NCBI RefSeq assembly: GCF_022662335.1
Contig: NZ_JAKNQJ010000001.1
Span: 248,001 to 312,000 of the forward strand
Source of the DNA: Sphingomonas sp. CROZ-RG-20F-R02-07
GTDB taxonomy: Bacteria; Pseudomonadota; Alphaproteobacteria; Sphingomonadales; Sphingomonadaceae
Direction: 5' to 3'
Length of the DNA stretch: 64,000 nt
A program made the position numbers and the translations under genes. The notes below the pieces were generated by a model that was not told the DNA's origin, ran no database searches, and saw nothing but the letters and a program-made list of their open reading frames with translations. Positions 25,905 through 33,846 of this stretch are shown in pieces; position 1 is the stretch's first letter, and each line of letters starts with the position of its first letter.

Positions 25905-28328
25905 ATGACCAATCTTCGCAAACGGGCATTTGCCCGTTCGATGGCGCTCGGCACGAGCACGCTGGCGTTCTGCTTCGCACCCGCCGGCGCGCACGCCGCG
26001 GACAAGCCGGTGGCGTCCGGCGCCGAAGTCGCGCGCGACACGTCCGCGCCCGCGCCGCTCCCGGCCGCCGAGGATCCCCAGACGCGCGGCGATGGCATCG
26101 CCGAGGGTTCCGACATCGTCGTGACCGCGACGAAGGCGAACGTGATCGCGCCCGTCACCGCGTCGCTGAAGACCACGCAGCCGCAATCGATCATCTCGCG
26201 CAGCTTCATCGAGGATTCGCTGCCCGCGACCGCCGATTTCAACCAGATCGCGCTCATCAGCCCCAGCGTGTCGAACACCGGATCGGCCAACGGCATCGGC
26301 CTGTCGGAATCCAAGGCGCAGATCCGCGGCTTCCAGGACGGCGAATACAACGTCACCTATGACGGCGTGCCGTTCGGCGACACCAACGATCCGACGCACC
26401 ATTCGAACACCTTCTTCCCGTCGAACACGGTGGAAACCGAGATCATCGATCGCGGCCCCGGCAATGCCAGCCAGCTCGGCCAGGCGACGTTCGGCGGCAA
26501 TTTCAACCTGTTCAGCCGCGCAACGCGCGAGAATGCCGGCGCCGAGTTCAAGGGCACTTATGGCAGTTTCGACACCTATCTGCTGCGCGGCCTCGTCCAG
26601 ACCGGCGCGATCGACGCGCTCGGTGGCACCGAGATGGTGTTCAGCGGCCAGCACATCCATTCGAACGGCGCGCGCACCTACAGCCCGTTCAATTCGAACA
26701 ACGTCTTCGGCAAGATCGTCATTCCCGTGGGACCGTCGGCGCGGTTGACGATCCTCGGCACTTATAACGAGAACACGTTCAACCAGCCCGACAATGACGG
26801 CGTAACGCTCGGCCAGGCGGCGCTCTACGGCAAATATTTCAGCCTCAACAACGATCCGAACACGCAGGATTATTATGGCTACAACCACACGCACAAGACG
26901 ACCGATTTCGAGCTGGTGAAGTTCGAGGCCGAACTCGCCCCGCATTCGGTGTTCGAGAACCGCGCCTATACCTACAGCTACGACAACGAGACGCTGTCGG
27001 GCAACGACGTGACGATCTTCGGCACGGCCTTCCCGACGGCGACGGGTCAGGCCACCGCGGCGCAGGTGGCGGCGGCGGTGACGGCGGCGAACGTGGTGAC
27101 GATCTCGCCCGCGGCCGTCGCGACCAAGGCGGTGACCGGCGCTGGCGTGCCCGGCTATACCAAGACGAACAAGTACCGCGTGTTCGGCGACATCGCCAAG
27201 ACGCGGATCGATTTCGGCTTCGGTGCGATCACCGCGGGCGCGTGGCTCGAATTTTCAAACACCTATCGCCAGCAGCGCGACGTGAACCTCGTCAACATGG
27301 CGCCCAACTATATCGAAAAGGCGGTGACCAACCCGGCGACGGGCGCCGTCACGCCGCAGAACGTCAAGTTCGACCAGAAGAGCGAGACGAACCACACCGA
27401 GGAGTTCGTCGAACTGGAGCTTCGCCCGATCGACGGGCTGACGATCACGCCCGGTTACAAGCATGTCGATTTCCAGCGGCGGATCGATGCGCTCTACAAC
27501 CAGACGACGCGCTATGCGCAGTCGCAGCGCAACGACTACGTCGCTGACCTGCCGTTCGCGACGATCAACTACGCGATTACGCCGGGCCTTTCGGTTTATG
27601 GCCAATATGCCAAGGGCTTCCTCGCGCCGCCGCTGAGCGTGCTTTACGTCGCCAATCCGAGCCTTTCGACCGTGGAACCCGAGCGCTCGACCAATTATCA
27701 GGCCGGCGCGGTCTATCACGGCCAGAATCTCAGCATCGACGCCGATGTCTACAAAATCGATTTTAAGAACAAGTTCGCCTCGGTCACCTCGGCGACGCCG
27801 GGCGTGGGCGTCGTGTATTTCAACCAAGGCGCGGTGACCTACAAGGGTGTCGAGGGGCAGGTGACCTATGCGCTGCCACGCGGCTTCGCGGTCTTCGCCA
27901 ACGGTTCGCGCAACTATGCCAAGACCGACAACGCCGGGGCGCCGCAGCAGCAGGTGGCCAAGGCGCCCGAATGGACCGCCGCCGGCGGCCTCCTCTACAA
28001 GAGCGGACCGATCCGCTTCTCGCTGATCGACAAATGGGTCGGCCACCAGTGGTTCATCGCGCCGCCGGGCACCACCGGCACGAGCTACGACAGCCCCGTC
28101 TATCAGAGCAAAGGCTATAACACCGCCATCGTCTCCGCGCGGTACGACATCGGGCCGATCCGGCTGGGCATCGAAGTCACCAACCTGTTCGACTCCACGC
28201 GCGTGACCAGCATCAGCCAGGGCAAGGGCGTGACCGATCCGGTCTCGAAAGCGACCGTCTATCCGTACGACCAATATATCTTCCAGGTCGGCCGCGCGTT
28301 CACCGGCGACATCACGGTCACCTTCTGA
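25905..28328 (+). CDS. TonB-dependent outer-membrane receptor coupled to an acid phosphatase
   Basis: This 807-residue receptor has a signal peptide (residues 1-31, cleaved after AHA). A TonB box (SDIVVTATKA) precedes a plug with AQIRGFQDGEYNVTYDGVPFGD, and the barrel ends YIFQVGRAFTGDITVTF. The plug lacks the usual RIEVLKGP but has VETEIIDRGPGNASQLGQATFGG in that place, typical of a divergent subgroup. The next gene, an acid phosphatase, overlaps its stop (TGATG). Coupled synthesis suggests the receptor imports a phosphorylated or phosphatase-released ligand. This is inference. Confidence 0.92.
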   Translation: MTNLRKRAFARSMALGTSTLAFCFAPAGAHAADKPVASGAEVARDTSAPAPLPAAEDPQTRGDGIAEGSDIVVTATKANVIAPVTASLKTTQPQSIISRSFIEDSLPATADFNQIALISPSVSNTGSANGIGLSESKAQIRGFQDGEYNVTYDGVPFGDTNDPTHHSNTFFPSNTVETEIIDRGPGNASQLGQATFGGNFNLFSRATRENAGAEFKGTYGSFDTYLLRGLVQTGAIDALGGTEMVFSGQHIHSNGARTYSPFNSNNVFGKIVIPVGPSARLTILGTYNENTFNQPDNDGVTLGQAALYGKYFSLNNDPNTQDYYGYNHTHKTTDFELVKFEAELAPHSVFENRAYTYSYDNETLSGNDVTIFGTAFPTATGQATAAQVAAAVTAANVVTISPAAVATKAVTGAGVPGYTKTNKYRVFGDIAKTRIDFGFGAITAGAWLEFSNTYRQQRDVNLVNMAPNYIEKAVTNPATGAVTPQNVKFDQKSETNHTEEFVELELRPIDGLTITPGYKHVDFQRRIDALYNQTTRYAQSQRNDYVADLPFATINYAITPGLSVYGQYAKGFLAPPLSVLYVANPSLSTVEPERSTNYQAGAVYHGQNLSIDADVYKIDFKNKFASVTSATPGVGVVYFNQGAVTYKGVEGQVTYALPRGFAVFANGSRNYAKTDNAGAPQQQVAKAPEWTAAGGLLYKSGPIRFSLIDKWVGHQWFIAPPGTTGTSYDSPVYQSKGYNTAIVSARYDIGPIRLGIEVTNLFDSTRVTSISQGKGVTDPVSKATVYPYDQYIFQVGRAFTGDITVTF

Positions 28329-29026
28329 TGAAGCCCCTGTTGTTGCTCGCGCTCGGGCTGGCCGCCACGGCGGTGGCCAAGGAACCGAAAGACGCTTCGC
28401 TCTTCACCGCGTCGGATCTCGATCCGGCGCTGGTGCTGCCGCCGCCGCCCGCACGCGACAGCGCCCAGGCGATGGCGGAACTGGCCGAGCTTCGCACCGC
28501 GGAACGCACGCGCACCGCGGCGCAGGCCGCCGCGGCCAAGGCGGAGGGCGAGATCAAGGATGCGTCGATCTTCGCCGCCGCGATCGGGCCGGGCTTCGAT
28601 CTCGCCCGCCTGCCCGCCACCGCGCGGCTGATGGCGATGGTGCGCGCGACCGAGAAGGCGGTGACGGCGCGCGGCAAGGACGAGTTCCGCCGTCCACGGC
28701 CCTGGGTGATCGATCCCCGGCTCGCCACGTGCAAGCGCAGCGAGGGCGAGCCGCTCTCCAGCTATCCGAGCGGCCACACCACCAGCGCCTATGCCTATGC
28801 GGGCACGCTCGCCCGGCTGTTCCCCGATCGCGCCGCACCGATCCTGGCGCGCGCCGCCGGCTATGCCGAGACGCGCATCACCTGCGAGCAGCATTTCCGC
28901 AGCGACGTGACCGCGGGGGAAGCGCTGGGGTTGCTCGTGGCCGAACGACTGTCGGGCAAACCCGCCTTTGCCACGGCCTATGCTGAAGCCGCGGCCGAAC
29001 TTCGTGCGAACCGGCTCATCCCCTGA
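28328..29026 (+). CDS. class A non-specific acid phosphatase (PAP2 superfamily)
   Basis: The 232-residue exported enzyme has a signal peptide (MKPLLLLALGLAATAVA). It carries the tripartite phosphatase signature: K117-x6-R124-P125, P147-S-G-H150, and R183-x5-H189-x3-D193, the last with Thr in place of the usual Ser. H189 is the expected nucleophile and H150 the general acid. Class A acid phosphatases release phosphate from many monoesters in the periplasm. Overlap with the receptor gene places both in one functional unit. This is the last bacterial gene before the prophage. Confidence 0.92.
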   Translation: MKPLLLLALGLAATAVAKEPKDASLFTASDLDPALVLPPPPARDSAQAMAELAELRTAERTRTAAQAAAAKAEGEIKDASIFAAAIGPGFDLARLPATARLMAMVRATEKAVTARGKDEFRRPRPWVIDPRLATCKRSEGEPLSSYPSGHTTSAYAYAGTLARLFPDRAAPILARAAGYAETRITCEQHFRSDVTAGEALGLLVAERLSGKPAFATAYAEAAAELRANRLIP

Positions 29027-29033
29027 GGGGATG
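29017..29033 (+). terminator. small hairpin over the phosphatase stop codon
   Basis: CATCCCCT-G-AGGGGATG is a perfect 8-base inverted repeat around the TGA stop. A one-base loop forces opening of the inner pairs, and no T-run follows, so termination is only possible, not shown. Confidence 0.3.
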
Positions 29034-29097
29034 CGCTTGGTCAGATGGACCGAAAGATCGCGACTGCACCATGACCAAGTCGTTGAAAAACCTGGCT

Positions 29098-29141
29098 TGG
29101 TGACCCCTACGGGAATCGAACCCGTGCTTCAGCCGTGGAGC
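29098..29141 (-). other. 3' half of a tRNA gene at the prophage edge (att remnant, tRNA-Glu-like)
   Basis: Read on the minus strand, this segment is the 3' end of a tRNA. It has an anticodon-stem 3' strand, a short variable region AAGC, T arm ACGGG-TTCGATT-CCCGT, acceptor strand AGGGGTC, discriminator A and CCA (29098-29100). The matching 5' half (GACCCCT and a D arm) is absent upstream. The acceptor strand and T arm resemble alphaproteobacterial tRNA-Glu as I remember it. This is what remains after a phage integrates inside a tRNA and carries the rest of the gene to its other end. Confidence 0.75.
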
Positions 29142-29290
29142 CGTAATCTCCAACGATATCAACGTCGTTTGCCCGCTTGGCTCCCGAAATCGGCGCCATG
29201 CAAATCAATGGCTTACGCCACCGGGGGCAAGGGGCAGGGCTAATCGCCGAGGCGATCTGGGGTTGCGTTGTTGGAGAACATAGTAAGAAC

Positions 29291-29548
29291 ATGTGGCTCA
29301 ACGACTCGGAGCCTGACGTGTCCTCTCGTGCCAACCTCGTCCCGATCGCGGAGAAGCGCGGGCATAGCCTTACGCACCTATCGCGGCTGCTCGGCCGCAA
29401 CGCCGCCTATCTCCAGCAGCATGTTGCGCGCGGAGCGCCCAAGCGCCTCGATCCGGACGATCGCCGCCGGCTCGCGATCTATCTGGAGGTGGACGAGCGC
29501 GAGCTTGGTGCGCGCGATCCTTGGGTGCCCAATGCCCCGCATCCCTGA
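29291..29548 (+). CDS. HTH-only protein related to S24-type repressor N-termini
   Basis: The 85-residue protein contains RANLVPIAEKRGHSLTHLS followed by RLLGRNAAYLQQHVARG and DRRRLAIYLEVDERELG. This is the helix-turn-helix module found at the N-terminus of sphingomonad S24/LexA-like regulators. The C-terminal peptidase part is missing and the protein simply stops. The ATG at 29291 is preferred. It reads rightward, opposite to the late operon, next to the attachment remnant. It could be a small DNA-binding regulator of prophage or host genes. Confidence 0.65.
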   Translation: MWLNDSEPDVSSRANLVPIAEKRGHSLTHLSRLLGRNAAYLQQHVARGAPKRLDPDDRRRLAIYLEVDERELGARDPWVPNAPHP

Positions 29549-29557
29549 CGCGGGGCA
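29533..29557. terminator. hairpin at the end of the HTH gene
   Basis: TGCCCCGC and GCGGGGCA form an 8-base stem around a 9-base loop, spanning the stop codon of the HTH gene. No T-run follows on either strand, so it may only slow polymerase or protect RNA ends. It also faces the end of the leftward phage late operon. Bases 29549-29781 hold no supported gene. Confidence 0.4.
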
Positions 29558-29781
29558 CCCGCATACCGAGCGCTTTGCGGAAGATCTCTACGTCCGGACA
29601 CCGTCCGCCGGCTGGCCTGCGCCTTTTACCGGCCGAGCCGGCGTATGGGAGCGAGAGCCTCCAGAGGTTCGCGTTGCGTTTCGTGATCGAGCGCGGCGGT
29701 TCATCGCCGGAGATCTCAGCGTCGCGCCGTGGTTGCTGCTATAGCGGCGACATCGGCCGACATGGTGGCGGCCGATGCGGA

Positions 29782-30045
29782 TCAATGGATTGGCGCGTCC
29801 GGATCGAAGTCGTAGCCGAGCTTGTGGAGCGTGAAGGTGCTGCCGTCCGGCCGGCGAACGTCGACATGGTTCGTGCCCCATGAGAGGCTATCGCCCTCGG
29901 CGATCTGAGGGCCGTCCTCCGGCACGAAGAACGCGACCTTGCTTGTCTCGGTGGCGCCGGTCAGGACCTGCACCTTAGTCGCGGGCTGGTTCGTATCCGG
30001 GACCGAAGCCCCGGATACTAGCCATGCGATGCCGGTGCGGATCAC
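29782..30045 (-). CDS. small phage protein, unrecognised
   Basis: The 87-residue soluble protein has a beta-rich C-terminal half (SWGTNHVDVRRPDGSTFTLHKLGYDFDPDAP) and no membrane segment after the first 15 moderately hydrophobic residues. It starts with GTG overlapping the previous stop (GTGA), so it belongs to the late operon and is its last gene. Function unknown. Confidence 0.6.
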   Translation of the reverse strand: MIRTGIAWLVSGASVPDTNQPATKVQVLTGATETSKVAFFVPEDGPQIAEGDSLSWGTNHVDVRRPDGSTFTLHKLGYDFDPDAPIH

Positions 30046-30431
30046 ACCAGCCCGAGCGCGTGGAGCAGCGCCAAGCCGAGCTTGACGATCGGCGTCTGCT
30101 TCATGGTGGCGACCACCTCTTCGACCACCATGCCGGCGAACTGCTCGGCATCGGCGATGGCCGCGCTGACGCCGCCCTTCGCCGCCTCGGCGATGACGAC
30201 ATCCTTCACGATGGAGATGGCCTGGGCCTTCTTTTCGGCGCCAGTGAGGGTCGTCGATTCGGCGGTGGTGACCGCCTTCAGTGCCGCGGCGCCGATCGGA
30301 TTTCCGGTCTGAGCGGCCACGGCGACCGCAGTGGTGATCGCCGACGTGGCGGCGGTCGCCAAGCTATGGCCGTCGGCCTTCAGCTGCGCGAGCTTGGCGG
30401 ACGTGACGAGGTGCAATCCGAGAAAGGGCAT
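30042..30431 (-). CDS. small Ala-rich phage protein, unrecognised
   Basis: This 129-residue protein has alternating weakly hydrophobic Ala/Thr/Val stretches and a middle segment GAEKKAQAISIVKDVVIAEA. That segment faintly recalls LL-H-type holin accessory proteins, but there is no clear N-terminal membrane helix. The start is preceded by GGAG. It follows the holin gene in the lysis end of the operon, so a lysis-related or tail-related role is possible but not shown. Confidence 0.55.
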   Translation of the reverse strand: MPFLGLHLVTSAKLAQLKADGHSLATAATSAITTAVAVAAQTGNPIGAAALKAVTTAESTTLTGAEKKAQAISIVKDVVIAEAAKGGVSAAIADAEQFAGMVVEEVVATMKQTPIVKLGLALLHALGLV

Positions 30432-30548
30432 GGGTAGGCTCCATTATTGAACGACGGATGACGCGCGTGTTCAGCCGCCGTCGCCGGCTGGCGCGTATCG
30501 GGCCAGCCATGAGGCTGGTCGGATGGGTGTTGGCGCTGTGGGCGCGGT

Positions 30549-30830
30549 TCAGGCGGGCGGCAGCGGGCGAGCCGGCGCAGGAGCGTAGAGGGCCTCCACC
30601 CAGCGCCAGTGCGTCGCGCGCGCGCGGAGCGCGCCCCATCCGGCGGCTCCGCCAGCGACGACGAAACCGACAATCTGTTCGGCGATAGGCGCCACGGCGC
30701 TGGATGCCGTGTCCTGATCGATCCAGCCGCGGTGTGCGAAATATCCGCCAGCGATGGTGAGGCCGTGCCGCACGAGGGCGCCCGCAACTGCCCGTTCTGC
30801 CGTAGCGGCCGGCGTCGGGACGCCGCTCAC
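30549..30830 (-). CDS. Pam3-gp28-type putative holin
   Basis: The 93-residue protein has two hydrophobic stretches, VRHGLTIAGGYFAHRGWID and IAEQIVGFVVAGGAAGWGALRARA. The pattern (a short helix with GGYF/GGFL, an acidic turn DQDTA, a second glycine-rich helix ending in basic residues) matches the Pam3-gp28 holin family as I know it. Holins permeabilise the inner membrane at lysis. The GTG start at 30830 overlaps the endolysin stop (GTGA). The C-terminal 25 residues are Pro/Ala-rich. Confidence 0.7.
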   Translation of the reverse strand: MSGVPTPAATAERAVAGALVRHGLTIAGGYFAHRGWIDQDTASSAVAPIAEQIVGFVVAGGAAGWGALRARATHWRWVEALYAPAPARPLPPA

Positions 30831-31369
30831 GACGTGAGCCCCATCATGCACTGCAAGTGCTCCCGCTGCCGGCGCAGCGTCAGGCCGCGAACCGATACGA
30901 GCTTGCCGTCCACCCGCGCCTTGTTCCACGGCATGAATAGGTCGCATCCACCGTGCCAATCATCGCGGTTGAAGTGGATTGCTGCGCCCGATCGGCAGAA
31001 CGCGGTCACGCCGATGTTGTGCGCGAGCCGAGTGGACGCCGCCCACTGGTACGGACGCGAGCGGAGCCCTGGCACGCACGCGGCGACACCATCCTGTTCC
31101 AGCTTCACGTCCGCGGTGAGGGTCGCCTCGCACTGCGCGTCCGTGTGGAGCGTGCCGACCTTCGACGTGCGATCGGCGTGGCCAAAGCAGTAGGTCGGGA
31201 TCTTCGCCACATCGAGATACGTGCGGTTGACCTTGCCTTCGTCCGGCTTGATGCCGGCGACGGCCAGCGCCGCGGCCATTGCAGCAACGCCGGCCAGGCC
31301 GGCTCCGCTTGCGATCTTCTTCCCGGCGCCCGCGCCAGCGGCGGGGGCAGATTGGTAAGGAATGCTCAT
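30827..31369 (-). CDS. phage endolysin, GH24 lysozyme with N-terminal signal anchor (SAR type)
   Basis: The roughly 180-residue enzyme cleaves peptidoglycan. Numbering from the upstream ATG at 31375, the catalytic spacing E46-x8-D55-x5-T61 exactly matches phage GH24 lysozymes, followed by FGH. Residues 21-42 form a Gly/Ala-rich weakly hydrophobic helix (ASGAGLAGVAAMAAALAVAG). This is the mark of a signal-anchor-release segment, which lets the enzyme leave the membrane when the proton gradient collapses. I prefer the second ATG (31369), which has AAGGA eight bases upstream. It is coupled to the holin gene. Confidence 0.88.
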   Translation of the reverse strand: MSIPYQSAPAAGAGAGKKIASGAGLAGVAAMAAALAVAGIKPDEGKVNRTYLDVAKIPTYCFGHADRTSKVGTLHTDAQCEATLTADVKLEQDGVAACVPGLRSRPYQWAASTRLAHNIGVTAFCRSGAAIHFNRDDWHGGCDLFMPWNKARVDGKLVSVRGLTLRRQREHLQCMMGLTS

Positions 31370-31418
31370 TGTCATGTTCCTTTGGCAAGTGGAGGGCGCG
31401 CATGAAGTGGAGGATGCG

Positions 31419-31598
31419 ATGCTCGTCGTTGTGCTTGCTATGCTGGCGATCGTGATCGCCGCTGGGGTCGTTTTCGTTCGAAGGCAGCGGCGCGAGACCA
31501 GGCAGGCCGCTTCCCGGATCAGGCGATCGGCGAGGGTGCATGCCGACTGGGACGCGATGCTTGAGAGGCGGGACGCCGCCGATCGCGATGCCCGCTAG
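31419..31598 (+). CDS. small single-span membrane protein on the opposite strand
   Basis: This 59-residue product has an N-terminal membrane helix (LVVVLAMLAIVIAAGVVFV) followed by a strongly basic tail rich in Arg and ending in acidic residues. The ATG at 31419 is preceded by GGAGG at 5 bases, a strong ribosome site. It sits in the 300-base gap between the endolysin and a membrane-protein gene, reading against both. The topology (short outside, basic cytoplasmic tail) would suit a small regulator or spanin-like partner, but no family is recognised. Confidence 0.5.
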   Translation: MLVVVLAMLAIVIAAGVVFVRRQRRETRQAASRIRRSARVHADWDAMLERRDAADRDAR

Positions 31599-31674
31599 GC
31601 GCTGCACTTTGCGCGTGACGGCGGCGCCCCGCCCGCGAGGGGCGGCTTGGTATTTGCCATCGATGTTCTCCTGG

Positions 31675-32139
31675 TTAGGGGCGGTCGCGGTCGAGCTGGA
31701 TCAATGCCGCGATCTGGTCGTCTGGTGGCCGGGTGTTGACGGGCTTGCGGAAGCCGCGACGAAGCGATCGGCCGACCTCGCCGCCGGTCACGTCATCAGC
31801 AGTTTCCTCGCCCAGAACAGCGCTTGTCTTCTTCTCGGCGATGCCGATCAGGCCAGCGCCTATCGCGCCGAGCCCGGTCCCAAGCACGAGCGCCATGAGC
31901 AGGCTGGGACGACTGCTGATGACGATCCCGACGGTGAACAGCACGGTCAGCGCCGTAATCGCGAGGTCTGCGAGCCAGCCTTCGCGGCTCTTGTCTGCGA
32001 GGCCCATGTAGACCCGGACGATCACACAGGAGGACACGCCCATCACCATGGGCGCCCACTCGAACTGATACCCCGCGAGGTCGCCCATGGCAGGGGTCAC
32101 GACGCCAGCCGCTGCGGCGCCGAGCAGATACGCACGCAT
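31675..32139 (-). CDS. phage membrane protein, three predicted helices
   Basis: The 154-residue protein has hydrophobic segments at about residues 27-46, 54-75 and 78-100, then a polar C-terminal tail of about 50 residues. The glycine-rich third helix (ALVLGTGLGAIGAGLIGI) is holin-like, but no family is recognised. Its ATG at 32139 overlaps the stop of the preceding gene (TGATG), so the two membrane proteins are made together. It could be a holin, antiholin or an exclusion protein. Confidence 0.65.
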   Translation of the reverse strand: MRAYLLGAAAAGVVTPAMGDLAGYQFEWAPMVMGVSSCVIVRVYMGLADKSREGWLADLAITALTVLFTVGIVISSRPSLLMALVLGTGLGAIGAGLIGIAEKKTSAVLGEETADDVTGGEVGRSLRRGFRKPVNTRPPDDQIAALIQLDRDRP

Positions 32140-32687
32140 CAGCGCCCCCGTAGATAGATGGCCCCGAAGGACATGGCGGCGACGATCACCACCACGATGA
32201 GCGGCCGGATGAGCTGCGGCAGGGTTGCCCACATCTTCATCGGCAGTGGCTCGACCCGTAGCTGCGCGTTGACGGCGCGCTTCGACACGATGCGCAGCGT
32301 CATCCATGCGAAGAGGCAGCCGATCGAAACCGGGTCGAGATAGTGCTTCAGGTTCAGGATCACCGCGCCCGTCGCCGCGTCGCGCGGATCCCAGCCGAGG
32401 ATCGTCGCCGCCTCCGCCCCGCACCGGATGAAGGCGGCGAGGCTGGCGAAGATCATCGTCAGGCGCTGCGCGGTTACCGGGTGGTTCCAGCGATCGAACC
32501 GCCGCCAGCGCCATATGTCGCCGGCCTCGGACAGCAGCATCGCCGCTCCAAGGTAGGCGCCCGCCATCATGAAAAGTAGGTTGAGGGCGACCAAGAAGCG
32601 GTCGCCCCCGTAGCTGATCGGCGTAGTCGACGACGCGATCACCCGCGCCACATGGCTGGAGCCTACGGCCAGCATGGTGATGATCAT
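32139..32687 (-). CDS. phage membrane protein, four predicted helices
   Basis: This 182-residue protein has hydrophobic segments at about 33-54, 75-96, 117-134 and 160-179. It is rich in Trp and Arg in its loops (IWRWRRFDRWNHP). No family is recognised. It begins the leftward pair of membrane genes that precede the lysis genes and is divergent from the glycosyltransferase at 32726, with only 38 bases between them. Confidence 0.62.
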   Translation of the reverse strand: MIITMLAVGSSHVARVIASSTTPISYGGDRFLVALNLLFMMAGAYLGAAMLLSEAGDIWRWRRFDRWNHPVTAQRLTMIFASLAAFIRCGAEAATILGWDPRDAATGAVILNLKHYLDPVSIGCLFAWMTLRIVSKRAVNAQLRVEPLPMKMWATLPQLIRPLIVVVIVAAMSFGAIYLRGR

Positions 32688-32725
32688 CCGTTCCTAAAAC
32701 CTTCCTGCCGATGTAACTCGGCTCC

Positions 32726-33841
32726 ATGACTTTCAAGATTGCGCAACAGCGGCTCGCTTTCCTCCTGCCTCACATGACCGGCGGCGGGGCGGAACGGGTC
32801 GCGCTCAGGCTGATCCAAGATTTTGTCGCCCAGGGTCATCCGGTCGACTTGTTGCTCATGACCGAATGGGGCGAACTGCTTCCGCTGCTGCCACCCTCGG
32901 TTCGCGTCATCGACCTGCATGCACCACGCATTCGTGATGCGATCCGGCCGCTGATCCGCTACCTGCGTACCGAGCAGCCGGAAGGATTGCAGGCGTTCAT
33001 GTGGCCGTTGACTGTGGCTGCGGCAGTGGCGCACCGCTTTGCGCGGTCTAAGGCGCGTCTAGTCCTGAGTGAACACATCACGCTTTCCAAACAATACAGT
33101 CACTTCAATTATGTCCGCCGTACGCTGCTGCGCAACAGTATTCGCTTTGCTTACCCGCTAGCCAGTTCGCGTGTGGCGGTATCTGTGCAGGCGGCAGACG
33201 ATCTGGCAGCGGTCGGAGGGTTGGACCGAAGCAGCATCACGGTAATCTATAACCCGGTCGATCGACCATCCGATGCAGGACTCAACCCCGAATCGTTGAA
33301 GGCAGCGCGCACCGCCTGGGGTGATGCCGAGACACGGATCATAACCGTTGGAAAGCTCAAGGCGCAGAAGAACCAGGCGCTGCTGATTGAGGCGTTCGCG
33401 CTTCTTCGGCGGACCCGTCCGGCGCGGCTGGTGATCCTCGGTGAGGGGGAACTCCGCGGCGAGCTGGAGGCATTGGTCGCCGCACGCAGTCTTGGCGGCG
33501 ATGTGGTGTTGCCGGGCTTCTTTACGGACCCCTGGCCCTTTTACGACGGCGCGCAGATATTCGCACTGTCGTCTCACTATGAAGGCTACCCGCTTGTCTT
33601 AGTCGAGGCGATGCGCGCTGGCCTCTCGATAGTCAGTACCGATTGCCCGAGCGGCCCGCACGAGATCCTGGACGGCGGGACTTTCGGGCGGCTGGTGCCC
33701 TGCGACGACGCGGCCGCGCTCGCACTGGCGCTGGCGCAGATGCTTGACCAGCCCGCCGACCCGGCGGTCATGCGGACACGGGCTGAGGCGCTGTCCGGGC
33801 AGGATGCTTCCGACCAATACCTAGCGCTCATGTTAAAGTAG
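32726..33841 (+). CDS. GT4-family glycosyltransferase, candidate lysogenic-conversion gene
   Basis: The 371-residue enzyme has a GT-B fold. The N-terminal acceptor domain begins LAFLLPHMTGGGAERVALRL. The C-terminal nucleotide-sugar domain has VGKLKAQKNQALLIEAFALL, LVILGEGELR, VVLPGFFTDPWPFY and the EX7E-type SSHYEGYPLVLVEAMRAGLSIVSTDCPSGPHEIL. GT4 enzymes transfer sugars from nucleotide donors to lipid-linked glycans or lipids in the cytoplasm. It reads opposite to the surrounding late operon, a classic position for a phage moron. The likely role is altering host surface polysaccharide; the sugar and acceptor are unknown. Confidence 0.9.
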   Translation: MTFKIAQQRLAFLLPHMTGGGAERVALRLIQDFVAQGHPVDLLLMTEWGELLPLLPPSVRVIDLHAPRIRDAIRPLIRYLRTEQPEGLQAFMWPLTVAAAVAHRFARSKARLVLSEHITLSKQYSHFNYVRRTLLRNSIRFAYPLASSRVAVSVQAADDLAAVGGLDRSSITVIYNPVDRPSDAGLNPESLKAARTAWGDAETRIITVGKLKAQKNQALLIEAFALLRRTRPARLVILGEGELRGELEALVAARSLGGDVVLPGFFTDPWPFYDGAQIFALSSHYEGYPLVLVEAMRAGLSIVSTDCPSGPHEILDGGTFGRLVPCDDAAALALALAQMLDQPADPAVMRTRAEALSGQDASDQYLALMLK

Positions 33842-33846
33842 TTATT

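Noticed and set aside
29098..29190. A complete functional tRNA or a tmRNA at the prophage edge
   Set aside because: Only the 3' half pairs properly. No matching 5' acceptor strand or D arm exists upstream, and there is no tmRNA tag sequence.
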